Source: Promethearchaeota archaeon
GTDB lineage: Archaea; Asgardarchaeota; Lokiarchaeia; Sigyniarchaeales; SOKP01
DNA length: 64,000 bases
Direction: 5' to 3'
Assembly (NCBI GenBank): GCA_016839555.1
Contig: JAEOUA010000003.1
Span: forward strand, 248,001-312,000
The position numbers and the translations under genes were made by a program. The notes below the pieces were generated by a model. It worked only from the letters and a program-made list of their open reading frames with translations. It was not told the DNA's origin and did not search any database. The stretch's first letter is position 1. The number at the start of each line of letters is the position of its first letter. Below are positions 48,127 through 57,006 of the stretch, piece after piece.

Positions 48127-49683
48127 TTAAGATGCTTGGTAGCGTGCATTGCCATTCATGATCTTACCATTTAAAATCATATCATTGGCCTGCATGCCTG
48201 CTAATAATGCCCCAAAAACGCCATGTACAAATTTAGGATTAAATAATCCTTTTATAGGAGTTCTCATCTTTAGACGTGTTCTTCCAAAATTATCCGTATA
48301 TGGAGCCATTCCGTATATCGAACCAGTTGGGGAAGCTGAATAACGTTTATAAGTCGCTGGAGTAGAGACGTCCATCACTAAAATATGTTTCGAAAGTTCG
48401 GGTATCATGTATTTTTCGACTTTATCAATAAAGAATTTCGCCCACTTTTCTTTTCTCTCATTATATTTTTTTCTATCTTTCTTACGTAATTCCTCCCAAT
48501 CACCCAAAGCCATAGGAGTTATCCTAATAGTGAGGTTTGGTCTACCACCTGTGGTAAGGGAGGGACAAATAACACCAACATGGAATATTTGATCACTAAA
48601 TCCTATTTCTCCCCTTTCATATGCATCAAATAATCGATCATACGAGTCTCCTCCAGTGGTTAATACATTATACCCGCAATCTAATCCTAAAGCTTCGAGA
48701 TCGATTTTATCATCAAGTCCTAAACTTACATTCATGGAAGATGTAGACATTTTTACTTCTTCCACTTTTTGTGCATATTTCTTATCTAATCCTCGAATAA
48801 TGTCTAAACCAATCATTTTTTCCATGAGTAGTTTTGTATCGGCGGTATTAATCACATAATCCGAAAAGATTTGTTCTCCTCCTTCTGTTTCAACGCCTTT
48901 TACTTGATCACCCTCAACTAGAATTTTCTTTACTTCCGTTTTTAACATTAATTCTCCTCCCAATTCTTTAAAATGTTCCTCAAGTTTGTTAGAGAATTCA
49001 ATAAAAGGGCCTTTGGTGCGAAAAGTTCCATCCAATAAAGAATTCATAGCTGAGAGAGGTACTATTGCCGCAACGCGTTCGGAAGGTAGCGCAGCAAATT
49101 CAGCAAATACGTTAAATATTTCTTTAACATTGGGTTCTGTAATGTTAAATTGATCGAAATATTCCGCGAATGTTTTACTCCCATTCTTTATAATCTTTGG
49201 ACATGTGAATAAAAGTTTTAAAATATCGACAAATTTAAGCTCCATCTTAAGTTTAAACAATTCTAAATACATCTCTCTCGAATAATCTAAAAATTTCTCA
49301 ATTTGTGAAGCATTACTGGGATATTTTTCCATTAAATAATTCTTAAAAGTTTCCACACCTGAGGGTAATTCTAATAGTTTCACTTCATCTGTATCCGGAT
49401 TTACATGAAAAATTCTCATGTAATAACCCTTAAATTTTTTAAACTCCATATCAATTCCAAGATACTCCAAAATATCCGAGATATTTGGAAGCATTTGGCA
49501 AGTATCAAACCAATAGTCTTCTCGCTCATAAGAAGTAACGAACCCTCCCGTTTTGGGATTCTTCTCAATAATCAGAACAGGATCTTTTTTTACGTCATTA
49601 TTTATTGCCCATGTTATACCAGCACTTAATCCCGAGATTCCACCACCTATAATAATTAAACTCTTCTTATTTGTTTCTGTCAT
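48127..49683 (-). CDS. FAD-dependent oxidoreductase, phytoene desaturase (CrtI)-like
   Basis: About 518 residues from ATG 49683, preceded by AAGGAAGGTG (revcomp of 49691-49700 region), a strong site that decides against GTG 49692. N-terminal FAD motif IIIGGGISGLSAGITWA, then the CrtI-type GGFVTSYERE and C-terminal GMAPYTDNFGRTRLKMRTP, VHGVFGALLAGMQAND. It oxidises or isomerises a lipid-like substrate such as carotenoid or isoprenoid side chain. No carotenoid genes are near; archaeal relatives act in isoprenoid lipid reduction. Confidence 0.82.
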   Translation of the reverse strand: MTETNKKSLIIIGGGISGLSAGITWAINNDVKKDPVLIIEKNPKTGGFVTSYEREDYWFDTCQMLPNISDILEYLGIDMEFKKFKGYYMRIFHVNPDTDEVKLLELPSGVETFKNYLMEKYPSNASQIEKFLDYSREMYLELFKLKMELKFVDILKLLFTCPKIIKNGSKTFAEYFDQFNITEPNVKEIFNVFAEFAALPSERVAAIVPLSAMNSLLDGTFRTKGPFIEFSNKLEEHFKELGGELMLKTEVKKILVEGDQVKGVETEGGEQIFSDYVINTADTKLLMEKMIGLDIIRGLDKKYAQKVEEVKMSTSSMNVSLGLDDKIDLEALGLDCGYNVLTTGGDSYDRLFDAYERGEIGFSDQIFHVGVICPSLTTGGRPNLTIRITPMALGDWEELRKKDRKKYNERKEKWAKFFIDKVEKYMIPELSKHILVMDVSTPATYKRYSASPTGSIYGMAPYTDNFGRTRLKMRTPIKGLFNPKFVHGVFGALLAGMQANDMILNGKIMNGNARYQAS

Positions 49684-49865
49684 GAATAACACCTTCCTTT
49701 TTTTAAATATACGATAAAAGAATATATAAAGCTTTACAATTAAAGAAAAAATTATTAATCATATTTCTGAAAATAGGAGGAAAATATTAAGCAATCAAGA
49801 AAGAATAAATAAATTTTCAAAATAAGTTGTTCTTTACAAACTTTATATTGAATAATTCAAATTTA

Positions 49866-50792
49866 TTAAGCTCGTTTTATAACTACTCCTGGCTTTTTCT
49901 TATTCTGTTTTCTATGTTTAATTACGATCTGACCATTCACAAGTACATAAGATATTCCTTCGGGAATTTGATAAGGTTTTTCATAGGTTGCTTTATCGAT
50001 GATTGTATCAGGATTAAATATCACGATATCTGCCCAGTAATTCTCTAAAAGAAGCCCTCTATCTTGCAATCCCAATCTCTGAGCGGGAAAGGAAGTCATT
50101 TTACGAATAGCTTGTTCTAAAGTTAAGAGTTTTTCCTCCCTTACATATTTACCCAGAATTCTCGGATAAGTACCAAAACATCGAGGGTGAAACGCACCAC
50201 TACTGAATGAAACAGGAATGCCAAATGCCCCCGCTTCCATGGCCTCCCTAAGATAGCTTTTCATGCGCTCCATTTCATCCTGTGTAGCATCTCTGTTTGC
50301 TCTTCCTTGACCGCCAGCAAATCTTAGATTTTCATAACCCACTAAGAAAGCAAGATTAGCAGAAGGTCGCTTTTTCTGTAAATATTCTAAATATTCCGTA
50401 AAAGTATGATAAGGATAGTCAAATTGTCCAAGAATTGCGTCAGCTGAGGCCATAATTTTTTTAAATTCTTCTTCTTTACCTTCAGGGATTGGTGCCATAC
50501 CGAGTCCGCACATTCCTACCACATTAGTTGTGATTCCTTGATGAAGAGTAGATTCTAGATTTCTGCTAATTAGCAATATATAATCCGAATGAGAATGAAT
50601 ATCAATAAATCCAGGAGAGACAATCTCATTAGAAGCATCAATTATTTCTCTTGCTGTTCCAACTATTTTTGTCCCGATTTTTACAATTTTTCCCTCATTA
50701 ATTCCTATCTCTCCATAATACCATGGATTTCCTGCTCCATTTATAATCTTACCATTTTTGATTATAAAATCATAATCCATATTTTTTCCCAT
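49866..50792 (-). pseudogene. D-aminoacylase/N-acyl-D-amino-acid deacylase with an internal in-frame deletion
   Basis: 308 residues, whereas full-length relatives have about 480-530. N-terminal residues 1-192 match the amidohydrolase start (SPGFIDIHSHSDY with HxH at H66/H68, GITTNVVGMCGLG), up to EAMEAGAFG. At about 192-200 the protein jumps to AFHPRCFGTYPRIL, LTLEQAIRKMTSFPAQRLGL, RGLLLENYWADIVIF, the C-terminal part of the same family. The middle barrel with the remaining metal/catalytic His and Asp is gone. The reading frame stays open, so this is either a recent deletion or a retained short protein. Enzyme activity is unlikely. Confidence 0.7.
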
Positions 50793-50976
50793 TTATTATT
50801 TACACTTTAAAATTAAAATTAACTACTTTAATATACCTAATGATAATAATAAATGAAGTAGAATTAGCTTAAAAATTATATAAAAAATATTAATAATCCT
50901 AATCCCATTTTATAATTCAAAAATTTAATATTTATTGTCAAAAGTAAATACTTTATCAGAAAAGGAGTATAGAAAA

Positions 50977-51330
50977 ATGGAACCTATAGGAATAGTATTT
51001 TTATTTAATATGAAAGAAGGGACACCTCAAGATGTGTCAAAAAAGTTTAGTGATTATTTTTCAAGTGTAACCGAAAATCTTGTACGGCAAGGGCTTCTTG
51101 AATTAGTAAAGTTAAAAGAGATTATGGATGAAAATAAAATCTTTTGGGGAGGAATCAAGAAAGATTTTGAGAAGGTTCTTCAAAATAATGAAATGATTGG
51201 AGATTTGGCATGGCAAGTATTTAAAAATCACACAAACATCGAACCATCGGAGGATGTAAAATGCTTGATATATGATGGTGAAAAAGCACCATGGAATTTT
51301 ACATTAATGGTATGTGTTTTATATAAATAG
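50977..51330 (+). CDS. Hypothetical soluble protein
   Basis: 117 residues. GIVFLFNMKEGTPQDVSKKFSDYFSS begins a probable alpha/beta domain and the end is FTLMVCVLYK. ATG 50977 is supported by AAAGGAG at 50961-50967; an upstream TTG (50935) is unlikely. I recognise no family. It lies between the deleted D-aminoacylase and the SerA-aldolase fusion, convergent with the latter. Confidence 0.5.
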   Translation: MEPIGIVFLFNMKEGTPQDVSKKFSDYFSSVTENLVRQGLLELVKLKEIMDENKIFWGGIKKDFEKVLQNNEMIGDLAWQVFKNHTNIEPSEDVKCLIYDGEKAPWNFTLMVCVLYK

Positions 51331-51404
51331 GTATATTTTTAGAGAAAAAAAATTTTTTAATTAATAATTCTTTAAAATTTTTTTCTAAGTAATTAAGTAG
51401 GAAA

Positions 51405-53135
51405 TTAAATATCATAACTACCAGAATCTCGCATTATTTCAAACATTTCCTTCTCATCTTCTTCTGCTTCTTCGGGAATAGCATATATTGTTCCAAATAA
51501 AGACGCATGATATTGTATTCTAGCAGCAAACTCAACTTGTTGTAATACAGTATAAGCATGCTTCATATTGGTACCGCAACAGACATTTCCATGATTGGGA
51601 AGAAACACAGCATAATTATTTCCTAGAGCTTGTACAGCTTTGAGTGCGATATCTTCGGTTCCCGCCATTCCATATTCTGCAACTTCACATCCCCCAATAA
51701 AAGGAATAATTTCATCTACTATAGGTCCTAATCGCATTCTTGCAATAGAAAGGATAGTAGAATATTCTGCATGAGAATGAATGACAGCATTTATATCTTC
51801 TCGAGAGAGCATTATATACACATGTAGGTGTTTTTCAGAAGTAGGATTCCGTTTTCCCGCTAGAATCTTTAGAGTTTTATCTACTAATACTAAATCATCT
51901 TCCTTCATATTTTCATAGCGAACAGTGCTTGGTGTCATAAGGAAGCCATCCTCTCCATTAGGCAACTTCACTCTCATAGAGACATTTCCTGCGGTCCCAA
52001 TAATAAATCCTTTATCCAACATAACGTTGCAAATATCAATTATTTCTTTACACTGTTTTTTATAGCTTGATAATTCTATTGGAATTTCTTTTCCTTTTTC
52101 CGGAATAGGAATTTTTTCGGGAGAATAACCCGGAAGAACTTCTGGATTAACTATATTCGAGGGAATTTCATTATTAAGTATTTTTTTAATACCATCAACC
52201 ATCATTATTCCATTATTATGATCCGTTTCAAAAGTATCTCCTCCTATATGAGGGGTTACAATTACATTATCTAATTCTAAAAATTCATTATCTTTATCAA
52301 TAGGCTCGATATTGAATACATCTAAAGCGGCACCTGCTATTTTCTTTTCTTTTAAAGCATCAAATAGTGCAAATTCATCTGTTATTGATGCACGAGCGAA
52401 ATTTATAAAAAAACTAGTTTTTTTCATTAAATTTATTTGTTTTTCCCCAACCAACCCATCAGTTTCGTCCGTAGGGGGACAATGAATTGTAACAATATCA
52501 GAATTTGCCATTAAAGTATCGAGATCCACTAATTTTCCATTTATATAGTTTAATCTCTCCTTAATTACATAAGGATCATACACCAGGAAATTTACTTCAA
52601 AAGCTTTCAATCTTTTTGCAATTTCAAATCCAATTCTTCCTAAACCGATAATCCCAATAGTCTTACCTTTTAATTCGTGCCCTTGAAACATATTAAAATA
52701 ATCGAGATAATCTGAAAAATCTTCCACTTTAAAGTTATTTGAATGGAGGACGTGTTCAACCCTATGGAGTTTACGTATTAAAGCAAGTATTGCCGTTATT
52801 GTCATTTCAGCAACAGCATTAGTATTTCTACCAACTGCATTAAGAACGGGTATACCTAATTTCGTTGCGGTCTCAATATCAATATTATTTGGATCACCAC
52901 GAGTTGAGCCAATAATTTTTAGGTTTACATTCTCTAAGACATCCTTTTTTACATTATCTCCTTCGCAGATAAAAATATCAACATTTAAATCTTTAATTTT
53001 CCTTACTAAATCTTCTGCATTAAAGTATAATTTCTTAGTTTCTCGCCAACTCTCATAAATAACTTTATCTCCCGTTAGTTCCTTGAGTTTTTTTAATGAT
53101 TCTGGAGAGATTTGAGCGGTTATGTAAGTTTTCAT
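51405..53135 (-). CDS. Fusion of a D-2-hydroxyacid dehydrogenase (SerA-like) and a class II aldolase
   Basis: 576 residues. Residues 1-325 are a D-isomer-specific 2-hydroxyacid dehydrogenase: GKTIGIIGLGRIGFEIAKRL, catalytic Arg in NFARASITDEFALF, Glu in DVFNIEPI and His in VTPHIGGDTF. Residues about 345-565 are a class II aldolase with TAGNVSMRV, TSEKHLHVYI (catalytic Glu), VIHSHAEYSTILS and LPNHGNVCCG (metal His). Both halves keep their active-site residues. ATG 53135 chosen over GTG 53144. I know of no described enzyme with this pairing; a two-step channel for a sugar acid is inferred. The FGGY kinase gene is 1 kb away. Confidence 0.85.
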   Translation of the reverse strand: MKTYITAQISPESLKKLKELTGDKVIYESWRETKKLYFNAEDLVRKIKDLNVDIFICEGDNVKKDVLENVNLKIIGSTRGDPNNIDIETATKLGIPVLNAVGRNTNAVAEMTITAILALIRKLHRVEHVLHSNNFKVEDFSDYLDYFNMFQGHELKGKTIGIIGLGRIGFEIAKRLKAFEVNFLVYDPYVIKERLNYINGKLVDLDTLMANSDIVTIHCPPTDETDGLVGEKQINLMKKTSFFINFARASITDEFALFDALKEKKIAGAALDVFNIEPIDKDNEFLELDNVIVTPHIGGDTFETDHNNGIMMVDGIKKILNNEIPSNIVNPEVLPGYSPEKIPIPEKGKEIPIELSSYKKQCKEIIDICNVMLDKGFIIGTAGNVSMRVKLPNGEDGFLMTPSTVRYENMKEDDLVLVDKTLKILAGKRNPTSEKHLHVYIMLSREDINAVIHSHAEYSTILSIARMRLGPIVDEIIPFIGGCEVAEYGMAGTEDIALKAVQALGNNYAVFLPNHGNVCCGTNMKHAYTVLQQVEFAARIQYHASLFGTIYAIPEEAEEDEKEMFEIMRDSGSYDI

Positions 53136-53168
53136 AAATCTCACTTATTCTTATTTAAAATTTAGTTA

Positions 53169-54041
53169 TTAAAACATCAATTTTCGTAATTTTAATAAAT
53201 TCCTCATTTTTCCAGAAACTTCCAACTCTCCACTTGAATAAGCTTTTATCGGATTGATCTGCTTTGTCATCATCTTAATAAAGATGTTTGAACTCAGTTT
53301 TACTTGAACTGCAGCTTCTTCATCATATCCTTCCATTAAAGTTATTCCATGATCATTATCGATTTTGTACAAATATGATTGATTAATATCTGGAAAGCTC
53401 ATCATTAAGGTTTCGTTCCATTTTTGAAATGATTTCGCAACTTTAGGATCATTATATCTATCCACAATCTTTTGAAGAGCTTCTTCAAGTGTTATTTCAA
53501 TCCCCTCCTCTGTAGCGATATCACTTTTTTCAGGACTTGGTTTAGACGTTACAGCCGCAGGCTCTCTGCTGATTGCTTTTTCAGCTTGTTGAATTGGGGG
53601 GGATACTTTTGCTGCAGCTCGAACTGATTTCGATACAGGAGCTTCCTCTCTTTCAATCATGGGAGGACGAATAACAGTTAATCCGCCGCCAATCCCTGAA
53701 GATCTTTTGATACCACTTTCAGAAATTTTCTCTTCCGTTTGTATAACCACTTCTCCAGAGAGTATAGCTTCAATTACCTTTTTAGTTTTTTTTAATAAAC
53801 TAATTGATTGAATCGCGGCCAAAAAAATTAAGATTAATCCAAGAATTATAATTATTATTGCTAATCCGTTAAATAATCGGAGATTTATCCTTAGCTCGTA
53901 AGATATTTCTAAAAGATTGACACTAAATAACAATCCAATAAAAATCAATGCTATTCCAGTAAAAAATAAGGATATTAATGCAACTATCATGTGAACATTT
54001 AATGATTGTAGAATATTTTTTCTATTAGTAGACGAATTCAT
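53169..54041 (-). CDS. Membrane-anchored SCP2-like protein
   Basis: 290 residues. Two N-terminal membrane segments (about 17-45 and 53-82) are followed by a disordered Pro/Ala/Ser/Lys-rich linker (about 115-175), and a C-terminal domain with EEALQKIVDRYNDPKVAK, MEGYDEEAAVQVKLSSN, INPIKAYSSGELEVSG and LLKLRKLMF. This last part is like SCP2 sterol carrier domains, hydrophobic-ligand-binding folds. It shares its end with the protein at 55816-56166. It lies close behind the fusion gene on the same strand. Confidence 0.65.
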   Translation of the reverse strand: MNSSTNRKNILQSLNVHMIVALISLFFTGIALIFIGLLFSVNLLEISYELRINLRLFNGLAIIIIILGLILIFLAAIQSISLLKKTKKVIEAILSGEVVIQTEEKISESGIKRSSGIGGGLTVIRPPMIEREEAPVSKSVRAAAKVSPPIQQAEKAISREPAAVTSKPSPEKSDIATEEGIEITLEEALQKIVDRYNDPKVAKSFQKWNETLMMSFPDINQSYLYKIDNDHGITLMEGYDEEAAVQVKLSSNIFIKMMTKQINPIKAYSSGELEVSGKMRNLLKLRKLMF

Positions 54042-54123
54042 AATTTATTTAATAATTTTGTATTGTTATAATTTATTATAAGAATTTATATTGATATAGT
54101 TTATTTTAATATTTTATATTGAT

Positions 54124-55692
54124 ATGACTGACTATAGATTGGTTTATGATACGGGCAGTAAATTAGTAAAATGCGTTATAGCAGATGATCTAGGGCATAT
54201 AATGGCCTTGGAATCGTGGAAACCAGAGGTGATTGAAAGCCCGGATGGTTTTCAACGAGAATGGAATTATAGAACATATTGGGATAATTTAATTGAATTA
54301 ACTAAAAATACAATTACAATAGCTAAAATTAATCCAAAAGATATTAAATATATTACTTCTTCCTCTATTCGTCCGAGTTGTGTATTTACGGATGAGAATA
54401 ATGATACTCTTTATATTGGGGCGAGTTTCGAGCTTCGAGGAATTGATTATGCAGATGAAGTAGAAGAAGATTTTTATAATCGGGCAGGAAAAACAATTTA
54501 TGAGAGTTCTGGACATTTTCCATCGCTATTATTACCACCCACTCGATATAAATATTTTCAAGAAGAAATAAAAACGGATGATAGAATAAAACAAATAACC
54601 CAATATGTTCCGCAAGATAGTTGGATTCTTATAAAGTTGGGGGGAGAGGTTCATGCAAATATTGTTAGTGCGGGAGAATCAGGTTTTCTAGATTTGGAAA
54701 CTAAATTATGGCATCCCGCTTGGAAAGATATATTTAATTTACCAGAATATTTTTTTCCATGGCCAGTTCTTCCTGGAGAAATAATTGGCACCGTTTCTGA
54801 GCAATATCAAGAAAAATTAGGCTTAAATTCTGAAGCTAAGCTCATAGCGGGCCTTCCGGATACTCAGGCAGCATTATTAGGAAGCGGATGTATAGAAAAA
54901 GGATCAATTGGGGCTGTATTAGGTACAACAACTCCAGTCCAAATGGTTACTGATAATTTAATTATTAGCTCTGAGGAAACAACTTGGTCCGGGTTAATGA
55001 CAGCAAAAAACCTATTTGATAAATATTATATTGAAGCTAGTACAGGGTTAACTGGTCAATTGTTAATATGGGCTGCAAAACTATTTTTTTCAGATAATAA
55101 TCTTAGCTTAAAGCAGAAATTCAAAGAATTAGATAATGCATATCAACGGTACGATCAATTTGAAGCACAAGCAACTCAAGAACAAATAAGAGAGACTTCG
55201 GTCTATGCATTTTTAGGGCCTTCACCATTGGCAAGTACTCAGATGGGCATAACTCCAGGGCTCTTTCATTTTCAAAGTCCTGGAGGAGTTGAAGAAATCA
55301 CAAGCAATAAAGAATCCTTTATCGCAGCTGTTTTCGATAATATTCAGTTTGCAATTATGGGAAATATAGAATTTTTAAAAAATAAAATGAATTCTATAGA
55401 TCATTCAATTTCAATTATGGGTGGAATTACCCGTAATCCCGTATTATTGCAGCGATTTTCAGATTTATTAGGAACTTCAATAAGCACATCCAGAAGTTTT
55501 GAGACAACGATAGAAGGTATGCTCGTATTATGCGATATTGCTGCTGGAAATATTCAATCCCTTGGAGATTTTAAAAAAAGAGTTCAAAATCAGCAAGAAT
55601 TAGATAAGATTCACCCAAGAAATGGAATGAAGCAAAAATTATCTGTCAGATATACTGAATGGCAAAGATTATTTAAACAGTATAGAGAATAA
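54124..55692 (+). CDS. FGGY family carbohydrate kinase (xylulokinase-like)
   Basis: 522 residues, usual for FGGY kinases. VYDTGSKLVKCVIADDLGHI is the phosphate-1 motif; GAVLGTTTPVQ, EASTGLTGQLLIW and MGGITRNPVLLQRFSDLLG are the adenosine/connector motifs. It phosphorylates a ketose or polyol; xylulose, fuculose or rhamnulose kinases are possible. It is divergent from the SCP2 and fusion genes and convergent with the second SCP2 gene. A class II aldolase in the fusion suggests a kinase-aldolase pathway. Confidence 0.85.
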   Translation: MTDYRLVYDTGSKLVKCVIADDLGHIMALESWKPEVIESPDGFQREWNYRTYWDNLIELTKNTITIAKINPKDIKYITSSSIRPSCVFTDENNDTLYIGASFELRGIDYADEVEEDFYNRAGKTIYESSGHFPSLLLPPTRYKYFQEEIKTDDRIKQITQYVPQDSWILIKLGGEVHANIVSAGESGFLDLETKLWHPAWKDIFNLPEYFFPWPVLPGEIIGTVSEQYQEKLGLNSEAKLIAGLPDTQAALLGSGCIEKGSIGAVLGTTTPVQMVTDNLIISSEETTWSGLMTAKNLFDKYYIEASTGLTGQLLIWAAKLFFSDNNLSLKQKFKELDNAYQRYDQFEAQATQEQIRETSVYAFLGPSPLASTQMGITPGLFHFQSPGGVEEITSNKESFIAAVFDNIQFAIMGNIEFLKNKMNSIDHSISIMGGITRNPVLLQRFSDLLGTSISTSRSFETTIEGMLVLCDIAAGNIQSLGDFKKRVQNQQELDKIHPRNGMKQKLSVRYTEWQRLFKQYRE

Positions 55693-55815
55693 TTTTATTC
55701 TTAATCAAACTCAAAAATTTAAAGTATCTATTTAGGTTTATTTTTTCTCTAAAAAAGATTACCTCTTTTTTTAAAAGCTTCAAAGAGAAATAAGTTATTA
55801 AAGTGAAAATATTGA

Positions 55816-56166
55816 TTAAAACATCAATTTCCTTAATTTCATTAAATTTTTAATGCTTCCCTCCACGATCTTTATCAGACCACTTGAATATGCTTTAATA
55901 CCTCCTATCGAACCATTAAACATATCCATTAGTACTTGTTCCTTTGTAAAATCAATTTTCACAGGAGCATTTTCATCCCCAGTATTATCTTTCACTTCAA
56001 TTCCTTGATCTCCATTAATGAGAAGGAGGGCTTTTCTATCTGTATCTAAAAATCTCATTTGGATGGGATCATGGAATGAACTTAATTTATCCCTTGCTTT
56101 TTCATTTTCATTATAGCGGCGCTCTATTTCTTTTAAACACTCTTCTACATTCTTAAAATCTGCCAT
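55816..56166 (-). CDS. SCP2-like single-domain protein
   Basis: 116 residues, soluble. CLKEIERRYNENEKARDKLSSFHDP, GDQGIEVKDNT, FTKEQVLMDMFNGS, IGGIKAYSSGLIKIVEG and LMKLRKLMF match the C-terminal domain of the membrane protein at 53169-54041, so these are paralogues. SCP2-like domains bind lipids or acyl-CoAs. It is convergent with the FGGY kinase gene. Confidence 0.6.
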   Translation of the reverse strand: MADFKNVEECLKEIERRYNENEKARDKLSSFHDPIQMRFLDTDRKALLLINGDQGIEVKDNTGDENAPVKIDFTKEQVLMDMFNGSIGGIKAYSSGLIKIVEGSIKNLMKLRKLMF

Positions 56167-56293
56167 TTTTATATTATGCCTCTATTTTTAATAAAATTGA
56201 GTTAAACCTCATATAAATAATTATTGAATAATGAAATAATAGTATATTTTTTAAATTAAACAATCTGGAATAATTATCATTAAGATTATGATA

Positions 56294-56932
56294 TTATTCA
56301 CTTCTTTCAAGGTATTTTCTAACAACCTCGCCTCTGGGTTCTGTTTCCTCGAAAAGTATAGCTGAAAATTTATAAATTTTGGTATCATCGTCTTTCCATG
56401 CATCTGTTGAAAGCCAAGCTTTTCTACAAGTTTGTTCTAGAAATGTTTTTGCATCCCAGTTCCTTCCGTGTTCCACTGGTACTTGTGGTAAAAGGAGACC
56501 TCTTCTCATCCCTCTTTCAACGATAAGTCCATCCCTTCCAATTTCTATATGATCAAAATATTCTTGAGGATAATCAACTTCAATAAGCTTTGGAGGGGTT
56601 AAGATTGAAATTTCTATTACAATATTATCCATTTCCTCAAGTGATACTGATGGAAATCGGGGGTCTTCGCATGCTGCACTCACAGATACTCGTTTTACAA
56701 CTTCACATAGTTTATATTTAGGTTCTATATAGCCAATACATCCTCTTAAAGGGTTTCCACTCACATTAGTTTTATTAAGCGTTACAAAAGCACCGCATTT
56801 ATCCCCAAAAAGTTCTTCAAATTCCTCTGGATAAGAGAGTCTTTTTCCCGTTTTTAAATAATTCTCAATATTTTCTCTGATATATATTATTAAATCCTTC
56901 GCATGCTCTAAAGTTATATCTATCTCAGACAT
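56294..56932 (-). CDS. AMMECR1 domain protein
   Basis: 212 residues, normal for the archaeal TIGR00296/AMMECR1 family. The invariant LRGCIGY is at about 61-67, with AFVTLNK before it and EDPRFPSVSLEEMDNIVIEIS after. GLLLPQVPVEHGRNWDAKTFL is the second conserved block. Function is unknown; it is nearly universal in archaea and often sits beside MEMO1. No MEMO1 gene is nearby. Confidence 0.92.
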   Translation of the reverse strand: MSEIDITLEHAKDLIIYIRENIENYLKTGKRLSYPEEFEELFGDKCGAFVTLNKTNVSGNPLRGCIGYIEPKYKLCEVVKRVSVSAACEDPRFPSVSLEEMDNIVIEISILTPPKLIEVDYPQEYFDHIEIGRDGLIVERGMRRGLLLPQVPVEHGRNWDAKTFLEQTCRKAWLSTDAWKDDDTKIYKFSAILFEETEPRGEVVRKYLERSE

Positions 56933-57006
56933 AGATCTAGTTAAATTTATAATTTTTATTTAATATTTATTTTTTCATTAATTTATAATTATTCTCGAGA
57001 AACTTA

